Counted from the stretch's first letter, positions 1 to 9,957 are shown. The stretch is DNA of 64,000 bases from Gammaproteobacteria bacterium (GCA_012960755.1 DUAT01000088.1:45473-109472); one strand, 5' to 3'. Notes: generated by a model not told the origin, from the sequence alone. A program made the numbers and translations.

Positions 1-254
1 CGTCACTCGATAAGTTTGTCGGCACCTATGAATCAAGCGGATTCACGACACTGACATTCGAGGTTAAGGAAGGGGATTTGTGGATTAGCACCTCTGAAGT
101 ATCCTCACTCAGAACCGTTGCGATAAGTTCATCAAGATTCGAACTGTTGGAATTCACAGGGTTCAACTACTATTTTGTCACGGATCCGAACCATGATCTC
201 GTGGCCATGGACGGTCAGATTACGCGTTATTACAAGCGAGTAGTGGAACATTAA
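1..254 (+). CDS. C-terminal fragment of an unidentified protein (partial)
   Basis: The reading frame is open from base 3 to the TAA at 252-254, giving 83 residues; the 5' part lies outside the window. The fragment begins SLDKFVGTYES and continues as alternating short beta-type segments rich in Ser, Thr and Phe (FEVKEGDLW, FELLEFTGFNYYF). The F/YVGxYE opening resembles the small beta-barrel domain found at the C-terminus of some beta-lactamase-related serine hydrolases (DUF3471-like), but this is only a resemblance. No catalytic residues are visible in the part present. Confidence 0.6.
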   Translation, partial: SLDKFVGTYESSGFTTLTFEVKEGDLWISTSEVSSLRTVAISSSRFELLEFTGFNYYFVTDPNHDLVAMDGQITRYYKRVVEH

Positions 255-377
255 TCAGATCGTCCAGTCAGTGATATCCGACGTCGATCGGAAACCGTCG
301 CCGCGTAATTGTCGAGCGAATAAAATTACACTTGCCAAAAAGAGATGATGTAACATGTCTCAGACACATGAGCGGTT

Positions 378-923
378 TTGACTAAGTGTCTTCGAAAAAC
401 AGCGGTACAAATTGTGGATATTCAAGACTTAGCAGCATGGGGTGAGTTCTTAGGTGGCATTGGTGGGCTCATTGCAGCCGTAGGTGTTGTTGGGTCCCTG
501 ATGTTTGTAGGCATCCAACTCCGCTCTTCCGTAAGGCAATCGAGTGTTGATAGCTACACCCAAATTACAGAACTATGGACGAACTTTACGAATGCCACGG
601 CTGCAAATGCAGATGCCTAGGGAGTTTTTTATGAGGGGATGCGAGGTTATAGTTCGTTACCCCATGTTGACAAGGAACGGTTTAACTTCTTGATTGGGAT
701 GTATTTCGGAATCTTGGATACTATTATCGTTCACCGAGAAATGGGGGTCTGGAAGAATGAAGAGACTTTCGCTCGCAACATGGAGGAAGCTTACGCGGTG
801 TTTCTCATGCCCGGTGTGCAGCAGTGGTGGCAAAAACACAAAGGTAGGGTCTTCGCCCCGCGTGTAGAAAGTTATCTCATATCCCGGATGGAATCGGAAG
901 CGGCGCAAAAGATAAGCGGCTAG
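378..923 (+). pseudogene. Small membrane protein gene interrupted by an in-frame amber codon
   Basis: Two open segments lie in the same frame and are separated only by a TAG at 618-620. Read through it, the sequence continues sensibly (NADA-stop-GVFYEGMRGYSSL). The N-terminal part has one hydrophobic segment after DLAAWGEFLGG, then IQLRSSVRQSSVDSYTQ. This matches a common gammaproteobacterial hypothetical family that starts with an 'IGELVGAxAVVxSLxYLAxQIR' type anchor followed by a soluble helical domain. The C-terminal part contains the conserved-looking FGILDTIIVHREMG and a WW motif. The true start may be GTG at 414 (VDIQDLAAW), since residues before it do not look family-like. A point change from a Leu codon (TTG) would explain the TAG. 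Readthrough or a sequencing error are alternatives. Confidence 0.65.
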
Positions 924-932
924 CTACTAGCC
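918..932. repeat. Short inverted repeat between the convergent pseudogene and nqrF
   Basis: GGCTAG-CTA-CTAGCC is a perfect 6-bp dyad with a 3-base loop, sitting over the stop codon of the plus-strand pseudogene and 10 bases beyond the nqrF stop. Neither side has a convincing T-run, so it is at best a weak bidirectional terminator. Confidence 0.3.
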
Positions 933-941
933 ATCAACACC

Positions 942-2165
942 CTACCCACCAAAGTCATCTAAAAAGATATTATCCCGCTCGACACCCAGGTCTTCCAACA
1001 TCTGAATCACAGCGGCGTTCATCACAGGCGGACCGCACATATAGTATTCACAATCCTCGGGCGCAGGATGATCCTTAAGGTAGTTATCAAACAGAACATT
1101 GTGGATAAACCCGGTGTATCCATCCCAGCCTTCGATATTCATATCTGACAGGGCAACATGCCACTCAAAGTTATCGTGATCTTTGGCCAGCTTGTCGTAC
1201 TCATCGACATAAAACAGTTCTCGTTCATTCCGCCCACCGTACCAGAAGGTGATTTTACGATCAGTGTTGATTCGCAACAACTGGTCAAAAATATGTGCGC
1301 GCATGGGAGCCATACCAGCACCGCCACCAATGAAGACCATCTCGTTGCTGGTCTTTTTTGCAAAGAAGTCACCGAACGGTCCAAATATGGTGACCTTGTC
1401 GCCAGGCTTCAGAGAGAACAGGTAAGAAGACATCTTACCCGGTGGAAAATCTGTTCCGGGCGGTGGTGAGGCAATGCGAATATTGAACTTCATAATGCCT
1501 TTTTCATCGGGATAATTAGCCATCGAATAGGCACGGATGGTGACTTCATCAACTTTTGAAACATGATCAAACACACCAAACTTGTCCCAGTCTCCCCGGT
1601 ACTCATCTTCAACATCTATCGTATGGTAATCAATCTCGTAAGGGGGTATCTCAAATTGTACGAAGCCACCGGCGCGAAAATCGACTTCTTCACCTTCAGG
1701 CAATTTCAGTACAAGCTCTTTGATAAAAGTGGCCACATTCCCGTTTGAAACCAACTCGCATTCCCAGCGTTTGACACCAAATATTTCAGCTGGCACCTCG
1801 ATTTTCATATTTTGCTTAACCGCGGTCTGGCAGCTGAGTCGCCAGCCATCCCGGGCTTCACCGCGGGAGAAGTGGCCCTCTTCAGTTGACAGCATGGAAC
1901 CACCGCCATCAGTCACCCTGCAACGACACTGGCCGCAGGTACCACCGCCGCCGCAGGCAGAGGACAGGAAAATCCCGGCATCCGCCAGGGTAGTCAGTAA
2001 TTTGCCGCCAGCCTGGCTTCGCAACGCGTGGTCGGCATCACCGTTGATTTCGATCGATACGTCACCGGTACTGACCAACTGTTTTCTGGCAAACAGAATA
2101 ACAAACACCAGCATCATAATGATGCCAGTAAACATCGAGACTCCAAGGATAATTTCAGTAGTCAT
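942..2165 (-). CDS. nqrF: Na+-translocating NADH:quinone reductase subunit F
   Basis: Subunit F is the NADH-oxidising entry point of the Na+-NQR complex, passing electrons through FAD to a [2Fe-2S] centre. The 407 residues are full length. One N-terminal membrane helix (about 5-25) is followed by a ferredoxin domain with Cys71, Cys77, Cys80 and Cys112 ([10 protein letters not shown] plus a later Cys). A ferredoxin-reductase module follows, with the FAD motif RAYSMANYP, the NADH-binding [10 protein letters not shown], and a C-terminal [10 protein letters not shown]. It is the last gene of the nqr operon, 27 bases after nqrE. The usual downstream partners apbE (flavin transferase) and nqrM (iron-sulfur maturation) do not follow it; the next thing is a convergent pseudogene. 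Confidence 0.98.
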   Translation of the reverse strand: MTTEIILGVSMFTGIIMMLVFVILFARKQLVSTGDVSIEINGDADHALRSQAGGKLLTTLADAGIFLSSACGGGGTCGQCRCRVTDGGGSMLSTEEGHFSRGEARDGWRLSCQTAVKQNMKIEVPAEIFGVKRWECELVSNGNVATFIKELVLKLPEGEEVDFRAGGFVQFEIPPYEIDYHTIDVEDEYRGDWDKFGVFDHVSKVDEVTIRAYSMANYPDEKGIMKFNIRIASPPPGTDFPPGKMSSYLFSLKPGDKVTIFGPFGDFFAKKTSNEMVFIGGGAGMAPMRAHIFDQLLRINTDRKITFWYGGRNERELFYVDEYDKLAKDHDNFEWHVALSDMNIEGWDGYTGFIHNVLFDNYLKDHPAPEDCEYYMCGPPVMNAAVIQMLEDLGVERDNIFLDDFGG

Positions 2166-2192
2166 ATAAATTCTTAATCTAGCGCCTGCAAC

Positions 2193-2804
2193 TTATAACG
2201 AAATCCCACCGAAGGACATGAAGCCCAACGACATCAAACCCACAGTGATAAAGGTTATACCCAATCCGCGAAGACCTTCAGGGACGTCGCTGTATTTCAG
2301 TTTTTCCCGGATACCCGCCAGGGTGACAATGGCAATAGCCCAACCGACTCCACTACCTATGCCATATACCGTACTCTCCATGAAGTTATAGTTGCGATTG
2401 ACCATAAACAGGGAACCGCCAAGGATTGCGCAATTGACGGTAATCAAGGGCAGGAACACTCCCAGCGCGTTGTAAAGTGCAGGTACATACTTATCCAGGA
2501 ACATTTCAAGAATCTGCACAATTGCGGCTATGACACCGATATAACTTAAGAACCCCAGGAAACTAAGATCAACATCCGGCAAACCTGCCCATGCTAATGC
2601 CCCATCATTGAGAAGATAGGTGAACAGCAGGTTGTTGACCGGCACGGTGATGGCTTGTACTACAACAACGGCAATACCCAGTCCAATGGCCGTTTCGATT
2701 TTTTTGGAGATGGCGATAAAGGTGCACATACCGAGAAAGAATACCAACGCCATGTTTTCTATGAAAACCGCGGTGACGAACAAGCTGAGGTAATATTCAA
2801 ACAT
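2193..2804 (-). CDS. nqrE: Na+-translocating NADH:quinone reductase subunit E
   Basis: Integral membrane subunit of Na+-NQR, paralogous to NqrD. The two have inverted topologies and together hold an intramembrane iron centre and form part of the sodium path. The 203-residue length is normal and the protein is almost entirely hydrophobic, with about six helices. It begins [31 protein letters not shown] sequence and contains the conserved NCAILGG segment, which carries one of the metal-ligand cysteines. It lies 14 bases after nqrD and 27 before nqrF within one operon. Confidence 0.98.
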   Translation of the reverse strand: MFEYYLSLFVTAVFIENMALVFFLGMCTFIAISKKIETAIGLGIAVVVVQAITVPVNNLLFTYLLNDGALAWAGLPDVDLSFLGFLSYIGVIAAIVQILEMFLDKYVPALYNALGVFLPLITVNCAILGGSLFMVNRNYNFMESTVYGIGSGVGWAIAIVTLAGIREKLKYSDVPEGLRGLGITFITVGLMSLGFMSFGGISL

Positions 2805-2818
2805 TAACTTCTCTCCGC

Positions 2819-3481
2819 CTACACCGACTGGGTCAGGGCGGTATGTCCGCCTATTTCATACTCAGGTTCTTCAACCTGTTCGGTTTTCCAGGATCTCAAT
2901 CCCCAGATAAGCAATCCGATAATAAAAAACGCACTGGGAGGTAACAGCATCAGACCCATCGGGTTGTACCAGCCCCCATTTGTCACCAGTGGCAGAAGTT
3001 CAAAACCAAATACACTCCCTGAACCCATCAACTCCCTGATAAACGCGACCGTCATCAGAACTGCGCTGTATCCAAGACCATTGCCGATGCCATCAATAAA
3101 ACTTAATCCCGGTGCGTTTTGCATTGCGAACGCCTCTGCTCGCCCCATCACAATACAGTTCGTAATGATCAGGCCGATAAACACGGTAAGCTGTTTACTC
3201 ATATCGTAGGCGATAGCGCCTAAAACCTGGTCCACAACAATAACCAGTGAGGCGATGACGGTCATTTGAACGATAATCCTAATACTGGTTGGAATCCGAT
3301 GGCGAATCATCGAGATAATCATACTGGAGAACGCAGTGACCAGTGTCAGGGCGATACACATCACCAGGGCCACACTCATTTTGGTGGTTACTGCCAGAGC
3401 GGAACAAATCCCCAGGATCTGCAATCCGATGGGATTATCATTAAGAATGGGGGTGAGTAATATTTCTTTTACGGTCGACAT
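2819..3481 (-). CDS. nqrD: Na+-translocating NADH:quinone reductase subunit D
   Basis: Membrane subunit pairing with NqrE. Its 220 residues form about six helices. The N-terminus ([21 protein letters not shown]) and the [13 protein letters not shown] segment are diagnostic of NqrD/RnfE proteins; the Cys of TNCIV is the expected metal ligand. Position inside an intact nqrA-F order distinguishes it from the Rnf paralogue. A polar tail ([16 protein letters not shown]) is cytoplasmic by inference. It lies 12 bases after nqrC. Confidence 0.98.
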   Translation of the reverse strand: MSTVKEILLTPILNDNPIGLQILGICSALAVTTKMSVALVMCIALTLVTAFSSMIISMIRHRIPTSIRIIVQMTVIASLVIVVDQVLGAIAYDMSKQLTVFIGLIITNCIVMGRAEAFAMQNAPGLSFIDGIGNGLGYSAVLMTVAFIRELMGSGSVFGFELLPLVTNGGWYNPMGLMLLPPSAFFIIGLLIWGLRSWKTEQVEEPEYEIGGHTALTQSV

Positions 3482-3493
3482 ATTGTTTTATCC

Positions 3494-4306
3494 TTATCCC
3501 TGGCCTCTCAGGCTTTCAAGTACAGGGCCGAAACCGTCTGTTCCCAACCAGAACGCAATCAGGTTTTGAACGCCACGGCTCGTCAGGGAAGCCCCCGACA
3601 AGCCATCAATTTGATGCTCCGAATCACGGGAGGCTGGATCAACTGAACCCTTTATGACCCTAAGTGCGACACGCCCGTCGGCGCCATAAATCTGCTTTCC
3701 AACCCAACCATCTTTCCAGCGGGGGTTATCCACTTCACCACCCAACCCGGCAGTTTCCTGGTGCTCATAGAAAGTGATTCCCGACACGGTATTTAAGTCA
3801 CTTTCCAGGGCAATAAAGCCATACAGGGTCGACCAGAGACCGTAGCCATGAACAGGTAAAACAATAGTCTCTACACTGCCTTGTTTCTTCAGTAGATAGG
3901 CAACACTGTACCTGGCTCTGCGACTGATGGAAGCGACATCCTGATCCCTGCTTAACTCAATAGATATGGAAGTGTCTTTGGCAGCTCTACGCTGATCGTA
4001 CTGGTTGGTGTCGATCCCCAGGGCGGTCGTTTCATCATCCGTCAAAAATCTATTGCCTTCAAGATCAACCAGTCGGACTTCAAATTCTCTAAACAATTCA
4101 TCGATCTTCGATTCAGCCGTTACGTTTTGTTCAAACAAACCTGCCGCTATCAAAATATTCTTGTTTCGGTCCAATGCCTTGTTTGCGAGTCTCAGGGGTT
4201 TTAGTACGACGGCTGATCCGGAAACAATAATTGCGCTGACCAGGCAAAGTGACAATGCAACAATCACCACATTCTTCATCGAATCTTTGTTGTTATCCAC
4301 GAGCAA
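3494..4306 (-). CDS. nqrC: Na+-translocating NADH:quinone reductase subunit C
   Basis: NqrC carries one of the two covalently bound FMN groups and faces the periplasm. It has 270 residues: one N-terminal helix (about 11-35) followed by a soluble FMN-binding domain. The flavinylation site reads DGLSGAS (positions 234-240), with a Ser codon (TCC) at the acceptor position where Thr is usual. The ApbE consensus is recalled as tolerating Ser, so the enzyme may still be flavinylated. The start overlaps the end of nqrB by 14 bases, implying translational coupling. The chosen start fits the usual short polar N-terminus ([10 protein letters not shown]) before the helix. Confidence 0.97.
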   Translation of the reverse strand: MLVDNNKDSMKNVVIVALSLCLVSAIIVSGSAVVLKPLRLANKALDRNKNILIAAGLFEQNVTAESKIDELFREFEVRLVDLEGNRFLTDDETTALGIDTNQYDQRRAAKDTSISIELSRDQDVASISRRARYSVAYLLKKQGSVETIVLPVHGYGLWSTLYGFIALESDLNTVSGITFYEHQETAGLGGEVDNPRWKDGWVGKQIYGADGRVALRVIKGSVDPASRDSEHQIDGLSGASLTSRGVQNLIAFWLGTDGFGPVLESLRGQG

Positions 4307-5495
4307 GCCTCCGTTTCACATTTGCCCGAACGACGAACCAGTCAATCAAGGGTGCGAACAGATTGGCAAACAGAATCGCGAGCATCATTCCCTCTGGAAA
4401 CGCCGGGTTAATAACCCGAATCAGCACTACCATGACACCAATCAACGCACCAAACACCCACTTACCCGTGTCAGTCATCGATGCCGACACTGGATCAGTT
4501 GCCATATATACCATGCCGAAAGCAAAGCCTCCGACCACGAGATGCCAGTACCAGGGCATACCAAACATGAGGTTGGTTTCCGAGCCAATCACATTGAACA
4601 AGGTTGACATCGCTACCATGCCTAACATTAATCCCGCGATGATTCTCCAGGAGGCAATCTTGGTGAACAGCAGAATGACACCACCAATAAATATCGCAAT
4701 GGTGGATGTCTCGCCCACCGACCCTTGCATGTTGCCAACAAAAGCATCCATCCAGGTCATTCCACTTGCCATCACGCCAGCCATCCCTTCAACAGCGGCG
4801 ACGCCCAGTACCGTCGCACCACTAAAGCCATCTACCGCAGTCCAGATTGCATCACCGGACATTTGCGCAGGATAGGCAAAAAACAGGAATGCCCGGCCTG
4901 TTAGTGCCGGATTGAGGAAATTTTTACCGACGCCGCCGAATATTTCCTTACCAATCACCACGCCGAAAGAAATACCCAAAGCCACTTGCCATAGCGGGAT
5001 GGTCGCTGGCAGGGTTAATGAGAAAAGAATGCTCGTAACGAAGAAACCCTCATTGATTTCGTGGCCACGTTTCACCGCAAAGATAACTTCCCAGATACCA
5101 CCAACGACGAATGTCACCATGTAAATCGGGACATAGAAGACGGCACCATAAACCAGGCAGTCCCACCAGTTCGAGGCATCATAGCCTGCCACCAGTTCGA
5201 GGATCCAACCTCGCCAACCACCGAGGGAATCAACGCCAAACTGCTCCATCGAACCCAGTGCCTGCAAACCAACGTAGTACATTCCGGCAATCATCGGGAA
5301 GAATGCACACCACCACACAGTCGTCATTATTCGTTTGATTTCTACGGCGTCTCGAACATGGGACGCACCCGCCGTCACATTACCGGGTGAATAAAGTATC
5401 GTGTCTACAGCCTCGTAAACGGCAAACCAGTTTTCAAACTTGCCACCTGGTTCAAACTCAGGCCCTATCTTGTCTAGAAATCTTCTTAGCGCCAT
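4293..5495 (-). CDS. nqrB: Na+-translocating NADH:quinone reductase subunit B
   Basis: Largest membrane subunit, forming much of the sodium channel and the ubiquinone site, with one covalent FMN and riboflavin. Its 400 residues begin with the conserved [18 protein letters not shown]. The flavinylation motif DGFSGATV has Thr228 as the expected FMN acceptor, in contrast to the Ser in NqrC. Conserved [17 protein letters not shown] and a run of C-terminal helices are present. It lies 7 bases after nqrA and overlaps nqrC by 14. Confidence 0.98.
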   Translation of the reverse strand: MALRRFLDKIGPEFEPGGKFENWFAVYEAVDTILYSPGNVTAGASHVRDAVEIKRIMTTVWWCAFFPMIAGMYYVGLQALGSMEQFGVDSLGGWRGWILELVAGYDASNWWDCLVYGAVFYVPIYMVTFVVGGIWEVIFAVKRGHEINEGFFVTSILFSLTLPATIPLWQVALGISFGVVIGKEIFGGVGKNFLNPALTGRAFLFFAYPAQMSGDAIWTAVDGFSGATVLGVAAVEGMAGVMASGMTWMDAFVGNMQGSVGETSTIAIFIGGVILLFTKIASWRIIAGLMLGMVAMSTLFNVIGSETNLMFGMPWYWHLVVGGFAFGMVYMATDPVSASMTDTGKWVFGALIGVMVVLIRVINPAFPEGMMLAILFANLFAPLIDWFVVRANVKRRLARG

Positions 5496-5502
5496 GCGCT
5501 TA

Positions 5503-6837
5503 CTATCCCTCCGCCTCTATTTGAGTCAGCATTTCACGCAAATAGGGTCCATACTCATACTTGCCCGGACAAGCAAATGTACACAGAGCCAAATCTTCTT
5601 CATCCAGTTCAAGACAGCCAAGCGCAATGGCTGACTCTACATCACTAACCAGCAAAGCCCTTAAAAGCTGGGTGGGTAAAATATCCAGGGGCATCACTTC
5701 TTCATAAGTCCCAAGTGGAACCATCGCCCTTTCACTGCCTCCCCTGTTGGTTGTCAGCGCCATATTTCGGGTACCCAGCAAGCTGGATATAAAAAGACGG
5801 GTGAGAGAGAATTTTTTCACGCCTGGCATCACAAACCCAAGAAATTCCCGGTCGGTTCCTTCGGATAATACGGATACCTGATTGTGATATCTCCCCAAGT
5901 AGGCAGTAGGACCCGCAGCTTTTCGACCATCAAAAACAGAACCGGAAATTGTCCTTTGAACACCTTCATTCATTTCGCCAGCGGTCAATTCTTCCAGGTT
6001 TGCACCAGCTCTGGTTCGCATTAATCTCGGCCGTTCTATTCCCGGACCAGCCAGGGCTACCACCCTTTCAGCGTAAATTCGGCCCGTCAGGAACAGGTGA
6101 CCAATCGCAACCAGGTTCTGGTACCCGATATGCCAGACCGATTTAGCCTGGCTCACCGATGAGAGGAAATGAATATGAGTACCGACCAGACCCGCCGGAT
6201 GGGGGCCGGAAAATTCTTCAATCTGAACACTGGCATTGGAACTCACCGGCAAATCGGCTCCAATTGCGCTACAGACGTACACCGACCCTTCGGTCAGGGT
6301 CGCGATGACGTCCAGTCCCGTCAGGAAAGCTTCATGGTTCTCATCGATAAACTGTTTTGGATCTGCTGCCAGTGGCCGCGTATCAATGGCAGTAACAAAA
6401 AAATCAGCAGGCTTTGATTCGAGCGAGGGGACCTTGTTGTACGGTCTGTTTCTGATGCCTGTCCATTCTCCCGAATCAACGAGGATGCTGGTCACCTGTT
6501 CCCGGGTAATATTGCCTAAATCCGGGACTTCAAAGGTTAGTTCTTCTTCCCCTTCAACATCTATTACTATCGAAAGAAAGACGCGTTTGTTACCACGATT
6601 AACAGCATTTACCGTCCCGGATGCAGGTGATGTGTATTTGACACCCGGCGTCTTCTTATCGGTAAAGATCACCTGACCCTTGCGTACCTTGTCACCTGCC
6701 GTAACTTCCATGGTCGGTTTTAACCCGGGATAGTCGCTGCCAAGGATGGCAACGCTTCGAGCGGGTCGAGCATCCTCGATTGTTTGCACGGGACTGCCTG
6801 CAATCGGCAGGTCGAGTCCTCGTTTTGTCTTAATCAT
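5503..6837 (-). CDS. nqrA: Na+-translocating NADH:quinone reductase subunit A
   Basis: Peripheral cytoplasmic subunit of Na+-NQR, reported to take part in ubiquinone binding. At 444 residues it is the usual length, starting [16 protein letters not shown]. It has a lipoyl/biotin-like beta domain near the N-terminus (about 30-95, [18 protein letters not shown]), a middle [15 protein letters not shown] segment, and a C-terminal part including [12 protein letters not shown]. It is the first gene of nqrABCDEF; the promoter must lie in the 6838-7005 gap. Confidence 0.98.
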   Translation of the reverse strand: MIKTKRGLDLPIAGSPVQTIEDARPARSVAILGSDYPGLKPTMEVTAGDKVRKGQVIFTDKKTPGVKYTSPASGTVNAVNRGNKRVFLSIVIDVEGEEELTFEVPDLGNITREQVTSILVDSGEWTGIRNRPYNKVPSLESKPADFFVTAIDTRPLAADPKQFIDENHEAFLTGLDVIATLTEGSVYVCSAIGADLPVSSNASVQIEEFSGPHPAGLVGTHIHFLSSVSQAKSVWHIGYQNLVAIGHLFLTGRIYAERVVALAGPGIERPRLMRTRAGANLEELTAGEMNEGVQRTISGSVFDGRKAAGPTAYLGRYHNQVSVLSEGTDREFLGFVMPGVKKFSLTRLFISSLLGTRNMALTTNRGGSERAMVPLGTYEEVMPLDILPTQLLRALLVSDVESAIALGCLELDEEDLALCTFACPGKYEYGPYLREMLTQIEAEG

Positions 6838-6893
6838 CAGTTACCTTGCAGCCAATTGTGATGCGAACGGCTCGGGGAAGTGGAGCGAAAATT

Positions 6894-6906
6894 CGCGGGC
6901 ATTATA
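6894..6906 (-). promoter_or_regulatory. Candidate nqrA promoter -10 element
   Basis: On the minus strand TATAAT occupies 6906-6901, 64 bases upstream of the nqrA ATG, which would put transcription start near 6894. No good -35 hexamer is found 16-18 bases upstream, so the element would need an activator or is fortuitous. Confidence 0.35.
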
Positions 6907-6966
6907 GATAGGTGCAGCTCATTAATCTACTCGAAGGCGTCCTCTGCGGCAGGGGTTTATACCCTA

Positions 6967-6999
6967 TTATCGATACCTGTTATCGATTCCATTATCAAT
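6967..6999. repeat. Three TTATCRAT direct repeats upstream of nqrA
   Basis: TTATCGAT (6967), TTATCGAT (6980) and TTATCAAT (6992) are spaced 13 and 12 bases apart in the nqrA leader region, about 130-160 bases before the start codon. They differ from the DnaA box (TTATCCACA). Function is unknown; regular spacing makes a regulator-binding array possible. Confidence 0.35.
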
Positions 7000-7005
7000 A
7001 AACAC

Positions 7006-7030
7006 AAAAAAAGCCCGCCGCAGCGAGCTT
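7006..7030 (-). terminator. Rho-independent terminator of gap
   Basis: On the minus strand AAGCTCGC-TGCG-GCGGGCTT folds into an 8-bp stem (one G-U pair) with a 4-base loop and runs directly into seven T residues. It begins 33 bases beyond the gap stop codon and separates gap from the nqr operon on the same strand. Confidence 0.88.
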
Positions 7031-7062
7031 TCTTCGTGTTTTCGAGCAGAATCAAATGTTTA

Positions 7063-8574
7063 CTATGCGGTTCTCAGCCTTGGTTTCGCCGCTACAGAGT
7101 CGTCTTCCGGAGACACCTCAATATCGCCAGTAATGTACGGGTACTTGATTCCTGCCATTTTCTGGGAGAGTCGAACAACCTGACAGGTGTAGCCAAATTC
7201 GTTGTCATACCAGACATAGAGCACAAGCTGCTTGCCATCGACAATCGTCGCATGCGCATCGATCATCCCGGCATGCCGGTCACCAATAAAATCAGATGAA
7301 ACCATCTCGGGCGATTCGGTGTAACCAATCTGGCGGTTTAGTTTTGAGTTTAACGACATATCCCGCAAATACTCATTAACTGCCTCACGGGTTGTCTCAT
7401 GTTCAAGGGTCAGGTGCAGAATCGCCATTGACACGTTAGCCACGGGCACACGAATGGAGTTGCCCGTGAGCTTGCCTTTGAGTTCGGGTAGCAACTTTCC
7501 AACCGAACTGGTGGCATTGGATTCGGTTAACACCATATTTAACGGCGCGCTACGACCCCGTCTCTCTTTTGAGTGGATATTGTCGTGCAGGTTCTGGTCA
7601 TCTGTATAAGCATGGACCGTTTCCATGTGTCCATGTTGAATGCCGAACTGCTCGTAAATGGACTTCAACACCGGAACGATCGCATTGGTGGTACAGGAAG
7701 CAGCGGCGACAAGATTGTCTGACGTGTCCAGGGTGTCAGAATTGACGCCATGGACGATATTTTTCATATCGCCTTTGCCAGAAGTCGTTAACAATACCTT
7801 ATCCACACCTTTGGCCCTGAGATGCTGCGAAAGCCCGTCTATGTCTCTCCAGGCTCCCGAACTGTCAATAACCAGCGCATTGTCAATACCATAGGCAGTG
7901 TAATCAATGGCTGCGGGGTCAGAAGCATAGATAAAACGGATTGCGTTGCCATTGCAAACGAGCACCTGATTTTCTTCGTCAACCCTGATTGTGCCTCGAA
8001 AGCTACCGTGAATTGAATCCCGGCGAAGCAGGCTGGCACGACGATTAAAGTCCTTGACGGGATCTTTGGGGGGTCTAAGAACCACCGCTTTGGGCACCAG
8101 ATTGTGACCACCGCCGGTCTTTTCAACCAGCAACCGTGTAACCAGTCGACCAATCCGGCCAAAACCGTAAATGACGACATCCCTCGGGTCATGGGACACT
8201 GGCTCATCGCCAATAATTTCAGCACAGGCTTGCTCGACATATTCCCTGTCTGAGAGTCCCTTGTCATCAGCCATAAAATTGGAGGTGAGTTTACCTATAT
8301 CAATATGGGCGGGTGACAAATCCAACTGACACAAGGCCTCAAGCAGTGGATGAGTTTCAAATTCAGACATTTCGTTCTGAACGATCTGTCTTACCTTTCG
8401 GTGAGCTTTCATCAGATCAATCACCGACTGGTTAAACAGGGGTACGCCATAGATATAGATCACGACATTCCGTCGATATAGACCCCCGATCATTGGGATC
8501 ATCGCCTCAGCGAGCGCTTCTCGTTCCTTCCAGTCAGCGAATACACTATCTAAACCCGGTTTTGCCACGGACAA
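7063..8574 (-). CDS. gap: Glyceraldehyde-3-phosphate dehydrogenase, long form
   Basis: Oxidises glyceraldehyde 3-phosphate to 1,3-bisphosphoglycerate with NAD(P)+, or the reverse. At 503 residues it is far longer than the usual ~330. A roughly 130-residue N-terminal extension of helical character precedes the Rossmann motif GFGRIG (137-142). The catalytic Cys294 lies in AASCTTN and the C-terminal WYDNEFGYTCQ is conserved. This is the long GAPDH class found next to mfd in Pseudomonas (PA3001-like), distinct from the short glycolytic Gap. Whether it is gluconeogenic cannot be read from sequence. A strong terminator follows it, and the upstream 327 bases should hold its promoter. Confidence 0.95.
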   Translation of the reverse strand: MSVAKPGLDSVFADWKEREALAEAMIPMIGGLYRRNVVIYIYGVPLFNQSVIDLMKAHRKVRQIVQNEMSEFETHPLLEALCQLDLSPAHIDIGKLTSNFMADDKGLSDREYVEQACAEIIGDEPVSHDPRDVVIYGFGRIGRLVTRLLVEKTGGGHNLVPKAVVLRPPKDPVKDFNRRASLLRRDSIHGSFRGTIRVDEENQVLVCNGNAIRFIYASDPAAIDYTAYGIDNALVIDSSGAWRDIDGLSQHLRAKGVDKVLLTTSGKGDMKNIVHGVNSDTLDTSDNLVAAASCTTNAIVPVLKSIYEQFGIQHGHMETVHAYTDDQNLHDNIHSKERRGRSAPLNMVLTESNATSSVGKLLPELKGKLTGNSIRVPVANVSMAILHLTLEHETTREAVNEYLRDMSLNSKLNRQIGYTESPEMVSSDFIGDRHAGMIDAHATIVDGKQLVLYVWYDNEFGYTCQVVRLSQKMAGIKYPYITGDIEVSPEDDSVAAKPRLRTA

Positions 8575-8901
8575 TGCCTCTCAAAGTTCGTTTTTGTGAA
8601 TGGTCAGTTAGTTCCTGTCCGTAAAGTCGTGTCTTTCGGACAAATCATGAGATTACCCAACATTGTTAGTTTATAAATCAATCACTATCGAAGTGAAGGG
8701 GCCAACGAGGTATAACACTCACAATCCTATTTCCGGACCAGGAACCAGTTAAGTTGGATTCGTACTTGTTTTATTCAAGGATAAACCGCGACTTTTGATC
8801 AATTTACCCAGAACTCGCGGTTATTTCGCCGCTATTATCGAGTTTTGCCAATCCCAACGCAAACAGTTTCTATCGCCAAGGGTTGTTACCCCAACAGGCA
8901 A
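8575..8901. other. Intergenic region with an 8-bp inverted repeat
   Basis: No ORF of note lies between gap and the protease gene. AACCGCGA (8784-8791) and TCGCGGTT (8815-8822) form a perfect 8-bp dyad with a 23-base loop. It could act as a weak transcription end for the protease gene or as an operator for gap. Both flanking genes are on the minus strand, so the region must also hold the gap promoter, which I could not pin down. Confidence 0.4.
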
Positions 8902-9957
8902 CTATCTTTGATCCAGGATAAGCAGGTCACGGTTCTGATCAATATGAAAGTCATAATGACGAAGAAAATTCATGCCTAGCAGGCCCTCAACATTGTTTGG
9001 CATGTTCAGATTCAGTGAACCCACTGAAACATTGCCTAAGGACGCCTTACCCAGGCTGAGACTGTCAACGGTGACGACTGCCGCCTGCACGACGCCATTC
9101 GCGGTTGCAAAATACTCCTGCCTGCCGGATAAGTTGTAGCCGAGTTTTTCAAGAACCCTGGAATCAAGGACCGTCATGGCCGCACCCGTATCGATAAGCA
9201 GAGTGATCGCAAGGGTGTCATCAATGGTTGCCTCAACGAGAAACTGGCCAGCTTTTGAAACCAGCGGTAGTTCTTCCATGGCTTTAGTCACTGGAGATTC
9301 ACTTTGCTCAATTTGGGCAATCAGACGACGAGCTTCAGCCCCCAATTGCGTATGATTGCTAATCTGGGCTAACGGCAGCAGTGCCGACTGGGGATTGCCC
9401 ATTCTGATTCTTAAGTCGGCTAATTCCAGAAAATACTGGCCGAGTTGCGGCATTGACAACGTCAATCTCTCATATAGTTTATCCACGGCGCCAAATTGGT
9501 TCAGGGATATCAATTCACGGGCATAGTGGTCCACAAGTCGAGCGAGCTCAATCTCAAGCTCATCCTGCTGCACAATGTTATTCACCGCTATCCCTGATCT
9601 TAACAAAACTTCCAGTGCCTCCTCGAACTCGCCCTGACGCATTAATTCGCGACTCAGGCCGACAAGTACTTTGTAGCTATCGCCGAACTGAGCTAAATGC
9701 GCTCTCATTTCCGCGACCCGCACAGCTGTTGATTCGTTAGCGAGACGACGTAATAATTCCCCCGGTTCTACCACCGCGCTATTTGAAGGCTCAGTTGAAG
9801 GGTCAGCAGTCACTACAGATGGCACGACAATATTTGTGCGGACTCCCGGATCGACGCTACCGACCCGTGCCGGCATGTCATACAATCCGCGAACCCACCA
9901 GCCCAATAGCAGGCCTGCGATGAGACTGGCACCTGTGATGATGAGGGACTTGTTCAA
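8902..9957 (-). CDS. Membrane-anchored retropepsin-like aspartic protease with TPR-like repeats
   Basis: The 351 residues start with one membrane anchor (about 5-24, followed by WWVRGLYDM), so the rest is probably periplasmic. A helical region at about 65-215 has TPR-like pairs (RELMRQGEFEEALEVLL; SALLPLAQ). The C-terminal ~115 residues form a single retropepsin-type half: LLIDTGAAMTVL with the catalytic DTG at 256-258, and a closing EGLLGMNFLRHYDFHID typical of clan AA single-domain proteases that act as dimers. Substrate is unknown. It is divergent from mfd with 84 bases between the starts, so the two may share a control region. Confidence 0.85.
   Translation of the reverse strand: MNKSLIITGASLIAGLLLGWWVRGLYDMPARVGSVDPGVRTNIVVPSVVTADPSTEPSNSAVVEPGELLRRLANESTAVRVAEMRAHLAQFGDSYKVLVGLSRELMRQGEFEEALEVLLRSGIAVNNIVQQDELEIELARLVDHYARELISLNQFGAVDKLYERLTLSMPQLGQYFLELADLRIRMGNPQSALLPLAQISNHTQLGAEARRLIAQIEQSESPVTKAMEELPLVSKAGQFLVEATIDDTLAITLLIDTGAAMTVLDSRVLEKLGYNLSGRQEYFATANGVVQAAVVTVDSLSLGKASLGNVSVGSLNLNMPNNVEGLLGMNFLRHYDFHIDQNRDLLILDQR

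Noticed and set aside
1720..2169. Long plus-strand frame opposite nqrF (and similar frames opposite gdhB, pepN and topA)
   Set aside because: Antisense shadows of clearly identified genes with no family-like sequence of their own.
6967..6999. TTATCGAT repeats considered as DnaA boxes or an origin
   Set aside because: They lack the TTATCCACA core, and no dnaA, dnaN or AT-rich unwinding element is nearby.
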